Shown here piece after piece: positions 6,960-13,197 of a stretch of DNA of 14,085 nt (position 1 is its first letter; each line of letters begins with the position of its first letter). This DNA is from JBBQAA01 sp038276395 (lineage in GTDB: Bacteria > Actinomycetota > Thermoleophilia > Solirubrobacterales > Solirubrobacteraceae). Location: the NCBI GenBank assembly GCA_038276395.1, contig JBBQAA010000064.1, forward strand, positions 1-14,085. The letters are read 5' to 3'. The notes under the pieces were generated by a model. It searched no databases and was not told the origin of the DNA. It saw only the letters and a list, made by a program, of their open reading frames with translations. The translations under genes and the position numbers were made by a program.

Positions 6960-8648
6960 ATGCGCCGAACCCTCCGGCTCCTGCTCGCCACGACGGCCGT
7001 GGCCGGGCTCGCTCCGGCCAGCGCCGCCCACGCCGGTCCGACCTCCCCGACGACAGCCGCGGTATCGATGGGGGACTCCTACATCTCCGGCGAGGCCGGC
7101 CGCTGGGCGGGGAACTCGATCAGCCCGGCCCCCGGGAACGACGGGACCGATCGCGCCTGCCTCCCGGCCGGCAGCCCCGTCTGCCAGGTCGATCTGAGCA
7201 AGGTCTACATCGACGGGAGCACCAACGGCTGCCACCGCTCGGACGTCTCCGAGCTGCTCACCGCCAGGCTCCCGGTCGCGCGCCGCTTCAACATCGCCTG
7301 CTCCGGGGCGGTGTCCCAGAACCTCCTGCGCGCCTCCACCGGCGGCGAGGGCCAGAACGGCGAGGCGGCGCAGGGAGACCAGCTCGGGCCGATCGCCAAG
7401 GCCAACGACGTGAAGCTGATCTTCGTCTCGATCGGCGGCAACGACTTCGGCTTCGCCTCGATCGTGGCCACGTGCTTCACGAACTACGCGGCGATGCGCG
7501 GGCCCTGCGAGCCCGAGGAGCAGGCCAAGGTCGCCGCCGCCTCGCCCATGGTCGCGGCCAAGGTCGCGGCCGCGCTCACGGACATCCGCGCGGTCATGAC
7601 CGCCGCGGGCTACCGGAACTCCGACTACCGCCTCGTCGTGCAGACCTACCCCTCGGTCGCGCCGCGCGGCTCCGAGGGGCGCTACCCGGGACCGGAGCGC
7701 TCGGCCCACGGCTGCCCCTTCTACGACTCCGACGGGACCTGGGCCCGTGACCGCGCGGTCCTCGAGATCGGCGACGCGGTCAAGGCCGCCGCCCGGCAGA
7801 GCCACGCCGAGGTGCTCGATCTCGCCAACGCCTTCCAGGGACATGAGTTCTGCTCGAAGTTCGACCGACAGGCCACGCCGACCGACCACCCGAACGCCGC
7901 GCACTCCGAGTGGGGGCGGATAATCACGCTCACGCAGGGGATGATCCAGGAGCTGTTCCATCCGAACGCCTACGGGCAGATGGCGCTCGGCACCTGTCTG
8001 ACGGGCGTGGCCGCCGCCGAGCCGGGCGACTTCACCTGCACCGGCACCGCCGGGATCGCCCCCGGGTCGGTCTCCGTCGCCCGCACCGGGCTCGGCGCGG
8101 TCGTGCCACCGATCACGCCCGCGCCTCCGCGGCTGACCGTACGCGCGACGAGGCTCACGCTCGCGCGCGGCGGCCGGACGTGCGTGCGGTTCTCCGTCAC
8201 CTCTTCGGGGAGGGCGGTCAGGGGAGCCCCGGTCTCCTTCGCCGGCCGCACGGCGCGCACCGGCGGCTCGGGCAGCGCCACGCTCTGCGCGCGGCTGGCC
8301 GTCGCTCGCCTCCTCGCTATCGCCCGCCGGACGGGGTCCACGGCGGCGAGGACATCCGTGACGATCCGCCCGCTCCGCCTCGCGCTCGCGCGGCGAAAGG
8401 CCTACGGGAGACTCACCTGCGCGAGCTTCCGCGCGAGCACCGCGCGAGGGCGCGCGGTGAGCGGAGCCCTCGTCAGCTTCGCCGGGCGCCCCCTGCGCAC
8501 CGATCGGCGCGGCCGGGTGACGGCGTGCGCGCGGCTCGCCCCGGGCCTCCGCACGACCACCGCGCGGCGCGCCGGCTACGGCTTCGCGACGGCGCGGTTC
8601 CGGGTCGGGGCGCCGCGGCGCGTGGCGATCTTCCGCGGGCGCGGCTGA
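6960..8648 (+). CDS. Secreted SGNH/GDSL-family lipase/esterase with C-terminal tandem repeat domains
   Basis: A probable exported lipase or esterase of about 562 residues. A signal peptide (MRRTLRLLLATTAVAG, cleavage expected after AHA at about residue 25) is followed by the SGNH hydrolase domain. Block I is SMGDSYISGEAGRW with nucleophile Ser40, a block II-like stretch is NIACSGAVSQN (111-121), block III is GGND (159-162) with Asn161, and block V is HPNAYGQMALG with His334. Many cysteines (67, 75, 91, 114, 172, 183, 252, 298, 346, 359) suggest disulfides, as in actinomycete secreted lipases. After a Pro-rich linker (about 381-390) come two Arg-rich repeats of about 75-80 residues (roughly 391-468 and 470-549), each with a cysteine pair (407/442 and 486/522) and a VSFAGR motif; they look like small Ig-like or surface-binding domains. 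Transcription probably starts at the ATG. It ends 9 bp from the convergent GST gene. Substrate unknown. Confidence 0.88.
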   Translation: MRRTLRLLLATTAVAGLAPASAAHAGPTSPTTAAVSMGDSYISGEAGRWAGNSISPAPGNDGTDRACLPAGSPVCQVDLSKVYIDGSTNGCHRSDVSELLTARLPVARRFNIACSGAVSQNLLRASTGGEGQNGEAAQGDQLGPIAKANDVKLIFVSIGGNDFGFASIVATCFTNYAAMRGPCEPEEQAKVAAASPMVAAKVAAALTDIRAVMTAAGYRNSDYRLVVQTYPSVAPRGSEGRYPGPERSAHGCPFYDSDGTWARDRAVLEIGDAVKAAARQSHAEVLDLANAFQGHEFCSKFDRQATPTDHPNAAHSEWGRIITLTQGMIQELFHPNAYGQMALGTCLTGVAAAEPGDFTCTGTAGIAPGSVSVARTGLGAVVPPITPAPPRLTVRATRLTLARGGRTCVRFSVTSSGRAVRGAPVSFAGRTARTGGSGSATLCARLAVARLLAIARRTGSTAARTSVTIRPLRLALARRKAYGRLTCASFRASTARGRAVSGALVSFAGRPLRTDRRGRVTACARLAPGLRTTTARRAGYGFATARFRVGAPRRVAIFRGRG

Positions 8649-8657
8649 GGGGACCAC

Positions 8658-9260
8658 TCAGGCCTGGGGCAGTGCAGCGACCCGCGCGACCCAGGCGCGG
8701 GTGAGCGCTCCCGGCGCCAGCCCCGCGACCAGGGCGGCATGGAAGGGGTCATCGTCGCCGGGCGGGATGCCCTCGGCGGGCAGGCGCAGGAAGGGGAACG
8801 CGGTCACGTCGGCGAGCGTGGGGGCGTCGCCGAAGAGGAACGGGCGACCGGTCAGCAGGCGTTCGAAGCGCTCGGCGGAGCGCGCCAGCTCGGCCTGGAG
8901 CCCGCGCGGCGGGTCGGACTCGTCGGTCAGGCGGTTCGGTGCGAGCTTCCAGACGCGGTTGAACCAGTCGCAGAAGACGGCGATCTCCTCCCGTCGCGCC
9001 GGATCTGACGGGAGCAGCGGGGGATCGGGGAAGGTCGCCTCGATCCACGCCAGGATCGCCGGCGAGTCGGCGATCACGCGGCCCCCGGCTTCGAGCACGG
9101 GCACGAGCTCTTGGCCCGAGAGGGCCCGAATCGCGCTCCGGTCCTCCCGGGCGTGATCGACCCACTCCGTCTCGACGGACTTCAGCCCGAGCGCGAGGGC
9201 GATCCGCTCGACGTTCGTGGAGAACCGGATCCGGTGGACGCGGAGCGCCGGAGCGCTCAC
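8658..9260 (-). CDS. Glutathione S-transferase-like protein
   Basis: A 200-residue protein with the GST layout. The N-terminal thioredoxin-like domain (about 1-78) has FSTNVERIALALG (Ser14 at the usual catalytic Ser position), ELVPVLEAGGRVIADSPAILAWIEATFP with the cis-Pro (Pro54) and the glutathione-contacting Asp-Ser (65-66). The helical C-terminal domain (about 85-200) has the conserved PTLADVTAFPF N-capping box. The GTG start at 9260 overlaps the rny stop codon (GTGA, 9260-9257), so it is almost certainly translationally coupled to rny. Most Actinobacteria use mycothiol rather than glutathione, so the true thiol substrate is open; it could also be an isomerase or peroxidase of the same fold. 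No functional link to RNase Y is known to me. Confidence 0.87.
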   Translation of the reverse strand: MSAPALRVHRIRFSTNVERIALALGLKSVETEWVDHAREDRSAIRALSGQELVPVLEAGGRVIADSPAILAWIEATFPDPPLLPSDPARREEIAVFCDWFNRVWKLAPNRLTDESDPPRGLQAELARSAERFERLLTGRPFLFGDAPTLADVTAFPFLRLPAEGIPPGDDDPFHAALVAGLAPGALTRAWVARVAALPQA

Positions 9261-10639
9261 TTCGCGTACTCGACCGCCCGCGACTCGCGGATGACGGTCA
9301 CCTTGATCTGGCCCGGGTACTCGAGCTCCTTCTCGATCTCCCGGGCGAGCTCGTGGGAGAGAAGGACGGCGCCGTCGTCGTCGAGCGCGCCCGGCTCGAC
9401 CATGACGCGGATCTCCCGCCCCGCCTGCATCGCGTAGACCTTGTCGACGCCGGGGTGGCGGGCGGCGAGCGTCTCGAGCTCGCGCAGGCGCTTGACGTAG
9501 GACTCGAGCGACTCGCCGCGGGCGCCGGGCCGCGCACCCGAGAGCGTGTCGGCGGCCTGCACGATCACCGCCTCGACGGTCTGGGGCTCGACCTCGTTGT
9601 GGTGGGCCTCCATCGCGTGGGCCACGGCCTCAGGCTCACCGTGGCGGCGGGCGAGATCCCCGCCCACGAGCGCGTGCGGACCCTCGACCTCGTGGGAGAC
9701 CGCCTTGCCGATGTCGTGCAGGAGCGCGGCGCGGCGGGCCGTCTTCGGGCTGGCGCCGAGCTCGTGGGCCATGATCGTCGCGATGCGCGCGCACTCCACG
9801 GAGTGGGCGAGGACGTTCTGGCCGTAGCTCGTGCGAAAGCGGAGGCGGCCGAGGTACTTGGTCAGCTCGGGGTCGAGCCCCTGGACGTCGGCGTCGAGGA
9901 CCGCCTTCTCCCCGAGCTCCGTGAGATGCTCGTCGAGGTCAGACTTGGCCTGGAAGAACGTCTCCTCGATCCGCGCCGGGTGGATCCGCCCGTCGGCCAG
10001 CAGGCGCTCGAGGGTCATGCGCGCGACCTCCCGGCGCACGCCGTCGAAGCCCGAGAGCACGACGGCGTTCGGAGTGTCGTCGATGATGAAGTCGACCCCG
10101 GTGAGGTTCTCCAGCGCGCGGATGTTGCGGCCCTCGCGCCCGATGATCCGCCCCTTCATGTCGTCGGAGGAGAGCTGGACCACCGTCACCGTCGTCTCCG
10201 CCGCGTGGCCCGCGGCGATGCGCTGCATGCACACCGAGAGGATGTTCCGCACGCGGCGATCGGCCTCGCGCTTGGTCTCCTGCTCGATCTGGCGGATCGT
10301 GCGGGCGGCGTCGTGGCGAGCCTGGTCGGCGATGTCCTTGAGCAGGATCTGCTTGGCCTGCGCGGCCGAGAGCCCGGCCACCCGCTCGAGCTCCTCGGTG
10401 CGCGCGCGCTCGCGCTCCTCGAGCGTGGCGCGGGCGGCGGCGAGGTCGCGCTCGGCCTGCGCCAGCCGTGCCTCCCGGTCGGCCAGGAGATCGGGCGGCG
10501 CGGCGCCGTTGGTCGTCGCGGGCGGCGTGCCGAGCGGGCGCGGCGCCGGCGCCGGCGGTCGAGCCGAGCGCCGCGTGGCCAGAGCGGCGGCGGCGATGAG
10601 GCCGACGGCGACGAGAGCCGCCGCGATCACGATGTACAT
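9257..10639 (-). CDS. rny: Ribonuclease Y
   Basis: RNase Y is a membrane-anchored endoribonuclease that starts mRNA decay. The 460-residue protein has an N-terminal membrane helix (about 2-22), a Pro/Ala-rich linker (26-49), a charged coiled coil (about 50-135), a KH RNA-binding domain with MKGRIIGREGRNIRALE (161-177) and FIIDDTP, and an HD hydrolase domain with catalytic His308-Asp309 in ALLHDIGKAVSHEVEGPH, plus the conserved MEAHHNEVEPQ and AADTLSGARPGARGE. It is shorter than the Bacillus protein (about 520), mainly in the coiled coil. The ATG at 10639 is supported by AAGGA 5 nt upstream, one of the few clear ribosome binding sites in the window. It overlaps the GST gene by 4 bases. Upstream lies a 418-bp gap with a strong hairpin. 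In mycobacteria this locus carries no rny, which argues for a deep-branching actinobacterium. Confidence 0.96.
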   Translation of the reverse strand: MYIVIAAALVAVGLIAAAALATRRSARPPAPAPRPLGTPPATTNGAAPPDLLADREARLAQAERDLAAARATLEERERARTEELERVAGLSAAQAKQILLKDIADQARHDAARTIRQIEQETKREADRRVRNILSVCMQRIAAGHAAETTVTVVQLSSDDMKGRIIGREGRNIRALENLTGVDFIIDDTPNAVVLSGFDGVRREVARMTLERLLADGRIHPARIEETFFQAKSDLDEHLTELGEKAVLDADVQGLDPELTKYLGRLRFRTSYGQNVLAHSVECARIATIMAHELGASPKTARRAALLHDIGKAVSHEVEGPHALVGGDLARRHGEPEAVAHAMEAHHNEVEPQTVEAVIVQAADTLSGARPGARGESLESYVKRLRELETLAARHPGVDKVYAMQAGREIRVMVEPGALDDDGAVLLSHELAREIEKELEYPGQIKVTVIRESRAVEYAK

Positions 10640-10644
10640 GTGGG

Positions 10645-10649
10645 TCCTT
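10645..10649 (-). promoter_or_regulatory. Shine-Dalgarno sequence of rny
   Basis: AAGGA within GGGAAGGACC lies 5 nt before the ATG at 10639. It fixes the rny start and contrasts with most other genes here, which have no ribosome binding site. It implies a leadered rny mRNA. Confidence 0.75.
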
Positions 10650-10719
10650 CCCTCTCCGTGCCAGGCGTGGCCCTGCGGGCCAAGTCCCGGGTTCAGTCCT
10701 GGGTATGCAGCGTCGAACC

Positions 10720-10741
10720 GGCCGCGTCAGACGACGCGGCC
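10720..10741 (-). promoter_or_regulatory. Perfect 9-bp hairpin in the presumed rny leader
   Basis: The arms GGCCGCGTC and GACGCGGCC flank a 4-nt loop, with the 3' arm ending about 80 nt before the rny ATG as read on the minus strand. No T-run follows on either strand, so it is not a canonical intrinsic terminator. It could be an mRNA stem-loop, for example one affecting rny mRNA stability, or a dyad operator. Confidence 0.45.
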
Positions 10742-11045
10742 CGGAGGGTCAGGCGTGGATCGAGCGGGGCGTATCTCCGGGCGTGGTTACGGGTGAGAAG
10801 TCGGGGTTTGCGGGAGTTTTGTCGGGTTCGTCGGGCCCTGGCGGGCCGGTCGTTCGCTGCCGGGAAGCGTAGTGCCGTGAGCGGGCCCTGGCAAGCGGCT
10901 CGGCGAGCACGGTCGAGGCGCTCCTCCTCGTCACGCGTCCCGAACTCGCCGGAGGTCCGGCGACGCGAGAGCCGCCGGCCTCGGGTGGGCTGCATTTCTG
11001 CCCGTTACGTCGCGGATTGCGGCCCTCCTGCGCCTGCCCCGGCAC

Positions 11046-11051
11046 TACGCT
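11046..11051 (+). promoter_or_regulatory. Candidate -10 element for a leaderless alpha/beta-hydrolase transcript
   Basis: TACGCT (TANNNT) is followed by exactly 6 nt (GGGCCC) and the ATG at 11058, the same layout as at the lipase gene. The nearest TTG-type -35 (TTGCGG, 11017-11022) is 23 bp away, too far for normal spacing. Its use is inferred. Confidence 0.38.
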
Positions 11052-11057
11052 GGGCCC

Positions 11058-12581
11058 ATGAGGCGACTCGCTGCGCCCGTGCTCGCCGTGCTCGCCGTGC
11101 TCGCCGGGGGCGCGCTCTGGCCGGGGGCCCCAGCGCTTGCCGCTCACACGAGACCGGTGCTCCGCCCGTGCGCAGGTGAGCCGATCGCCTTGTGCGGCTC
11201 GGTCCGCGTCCGCTGGGACCACCGGCGCCCGGCGCTGGGCTTCACCCACATCGCGTTCAAGCTCTACCGTCACACCGACCATTCGCGGCCGGCGCTCGGC
11301 ACCCTGGTGGCGTTGGACGGCGGGCCCGGCGGTGCGTCGACCAGGAACGCGGCGTTCCCCGTCTACTACGCCTTCACCTCGGTGCTACGCCGGCGCGACC
11401 TGCTGCTCGTGGATCAGCGCGGGACAGGCGATTCGGAGGCGATCGACTGCCCGGCGCTGCAGCAGACGCCGGCGCAGGTGCTCCCGACACGGGGCGGTCG
11501 CGCCGCGGTACGCGCCTGCGCCCGGCGGCTCGGGAGGCACGCCAACCTGTACGGCAGTGCCGTCGCCGCCGAGGACCTCGACGCGGTGCGTGCGGCTCTC
11601 GGCATCCGACGAATCGATCTCTATGGGGTGTCCTACGGGACCTTCTTGGCGCAGGCCTACGCCGTTCGCCATCCCGGACGGTTGCGCAGCCTGATCCTGG
11701 ACTCCGCCTATCCAGCCCGCGGGATGGATCCGTGGGAGCGGGACAACGCCCGCGCGCTCCGCCTCGGCCTCGAGCGGGTGTGCCGCCGCGACGCGGCGTG
11801 CCGCGCCGCGCACCGCGACCCAGTCGCCGACGTGGCGCGCGCCGCGGCTCGGCTTCGCCGCCGGCCGGTGCTCGGCCGGGTCAAGGGAGCGGATGGCCTC
11901 GTGCGGCTCGTGCGGATCGGTGCTCCCGAGCTGGCCGGGCTCGGCTACGACGCGGGCGGCTTTACGCCTCCGAAGCTCTACGAGAACCTGGCCGCGGTCA
12001 GCCGCGCGCTCCTCGCCGGTAACCCGCAGCCGTTGCTTCAGCTCTACGCGGACAACCTCGCCGAGCCTGACCCGGCACGCAACGAGTCAAACGGCCTCTA
12101 CGCCGCGGTCACCTGTCACGACTACCCGCTCCCGTTCGATCGCTTCGCGCCGGTCAGGACCCGCCGCGCCGAGCTCGCCCGGGCCCGCGCCCGGCTCCCG
12201 CGGGATGCGTTCGCCCCGTTCTCGGTGGCGGACTGGCTCTCCGCGCCCATCGAGCCCGCCAACTACACGACGTGCACCGAGTGGCCCTCGCCGCCCCGGT
12301 CCGACCCGCCGATCCCGCCCGGGGCCCGGTTCCCCCGCGTGCCGACGCTCATCCTCGCGGGCGACCTCGACACCTCAACCGCGCTCGGGACCGCCCGCAC
12401 CCTCGCGCGCTCCTTTCCCCATGTGCGCTTCGTGACCTTCCGCAACCGCGGCCACGTCCTGCTCGCCACGCCGTGCGGGCAGCAGCTCGTCGCTCGCTTC
12501 GTGGCTCGGCTCGACCCCGGCCACACGCGATGCGCCGCGCGCCAGCCGCCGCTCCGACCTGCCCAAGCAGCCGCGCCGTGA
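11058..12581 (+). CDS. Secreted alpha/beta-hydrolase, tripeptidyl/prolyl aminopeptidase-like (S33 type)
   Basis: A 507-residue exported hydrolase resembling Streptomyces tripeptidyl aminopeptidases and proline iminopeptidases. A signal peptide (MRRLAAPVLAVLAVLAGGAL, likely cleavage near ALA at about 28) precedes the mature protein. Motifs: oxyanion-hole LDGGPGGAS (86-94), VDQRGTGDSE (118-127), nucleophile elbow GVSYGT with Ser192, catalytic Asp probably Asp438 in LILAGDLDTST, and catalytic His466 in NRGHVLL, within a C-terminal TAP-like domain. Cys38, Cys46, Cys131, Cys154, Cys242, Cys248, Cys353, Cys406 and Cys473 suggest disulfides in an extracellular protein. The ATG at 11058 has no Shine-Dalgarno sequence but sits 6 nt after a TANNNT box. 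It stands alone on the plus strand, inserted between recX and rny. It may be a peptidase or an esterase; the sequence does not decide. Confidence 0.88.
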   Translation: MRRLAAPVLAVLAVLAGGALWPGAPALAAHTRPVLRPCAGEPIALCGSVRVRWDHRRPALGFTHIAFKLYRHTDHSRPALGTLVALDGGPGGASTRNAAFPVYYAFTSVLRRRDLLLVDQRGTGDSEAIDCPALQQTPAQVLPTRGGRAAVRACARRLGRHANLYGSAVAAEDLDAVRAALGIRRIDLYGVSYGTFLAQAYAVRHPGRLRSLILDSAYPARGMDPWERDNARALRLGLERVCRRDAACRAAHRDPVADVARAAARLRRRPVLGRVKGADGLVRLVRIGAPELAGLGYDAGGFTPPKLYENLAAVSRALLAGNPQPLLQLYADNLAEPDPARNESNGLYAAVTCHDYPLPFDRFAPVRTRRAELARARARLPRDAFAPFSVADWLSAPIEPANYTTCTEWPSPPRSDPPIPPGARFPRVPTLILAGDLDTSTALGTARTLARSFPHVRFVTFRNRGHVLLATPCGQQLVARFVARLDPGHTRCAARQPPLRPAQAAAP

Positions 12582-12702
12582 TGCTCCTGCGCGCCGCTTG
12601 TCGCGGTTGGCGGGAGCCCGGCGAGAGCAACGTTCGTCTTTCAGTTATTCGTTCCGGTCACAGCTTCCGATGGGGGGTGGATCAGAGCAGGAGCCGTCCG
12701 GG

Positions 12703-13197
12703 CTAGAGCACCTCGCCGCCGCGGCGGTGGCGGCGCACCGCCTCCCCCGCGAGCTCGGGCTCGTAGCCCTTGCGCACGAGGACGCCGAAGGCGCGCTGCT
12801 CGCTGCGCGGATCGGCGAGCGGCGCGGGGAAGCGGCGGGCGAGCAGGGCGAGCGCGGCTTCCATCTCCGTGCCGGGCTCGTCGTCTGCGAGCGTGCCCTC
12901 GACGATCTCCCGCGCGACCCCGCAAGCGGTCAGGCGGCGCTCGATGCGCTCGCGGCCCCAGCCGTCGAGGCGGCGGCGGTCCTCGACGAAGAGCTCGGCG
13001 AAGCGCGCGTCGTCGAGGTAGCCCATCTCCCCCAGGCGCTCGACCGCGGCGGCGATCGTGTCCGGCTCAACCCGCTTGGCCTCGAGGTAGCGCCGTACCT
13101 CGAGCACCGTGCGATCGCGCCGGCCGAGCTGGCGGAGGGCGAGATCGAGCGCCTGCTGGAGTCGAGTCTCGGGGTCGAGCAGCCCGGCCCGGCTCAC
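12703..13197 (-). CDS. recX: Regulatory protein RecX
   Basis: RecX binds RecA filaments and limits or reverses their extension. The 164-residue helical protein has the repeated three-helix RecX modules, with LRQLGRRDRTVLEVRRYLEAK near 21-41, GYLDDARFAE (59-68) and WGRERIERRLTACGVAREIVE in the middle. Length is typical for actinobacterial RecX. The GTG start at 13197 overlaps the recA stop codon (GTGA, 13197-13194), so it is translated by coupling with recA, the usual arrangement in Actinobacteria. The tail is basic (AVRRHRRGGEVL). It converges with the hydrolase gene; the 121-bp gap between them has no recognisable terminator. Confidence 0.94.
   Translation of the reverse strand: MSRAGLLDPETRLQQALDLALRQLGRRDRTVLEVRRYLEAKRVEPDTIAAAVERLGEMGYLDDARFAELFVEDRRRLDGWGRERIERRLTACGVAREIVEGTLADDEPGTEMEAALALLARRFPAPLADPRSEQRAFGVLVRKGYEPELAGEAVRRHRRGGEVL

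Larger units (their letters stand above)
10640..11057. other. Divergent intergenic region between rny and the alpha/beta-hydrolase gene
   Basis: This 418-bp stretch is the only large non-coding gap. It holds the rny ribosome binding site, a perfect 9-bp hairpin (10720-10741) and a candidate leaderless promoter for the plus-strand gene (11046-11051). An 11-bp direct repeat (CGGGCCCTGGC at 10832 and 10882) and a stretch with short T-runs (10801-10830, plus strand) are also present. No confident promoter for rny was found. Open frames crossing the gap encode Arg/Pro-rich sequence with no recognisable domain and are probably spurious. The gap is long enough for a leader RNA of rny, but no known riboswitch fold was recognised. 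Confidence 0.5.

Noticed and set aside
10693..10995. 100-codon minus-strand open frame in the rny-hydrolase gap
   Set aside because: There is no recognisable domain, no ribosome binding site that I can see, and it contains the hairpin; composition looks like random GC-rich sequence.
9353..11179. 608-codon plus-strand open frame antisense to rny
   Set aside because: It mirrors rny, which has complete KH and HD motifs. The translation is dominated by Arg, Ala, Leu and Val with no domain.
12716..12727. Perfect CCGCCGCGGCGG palindrome near the end of recX
   Set aside because: It lies inside the recX coding region, has no T-tract, and reflects Arg/Gly codons in GC-rich DNA; not supportable as a terminator.
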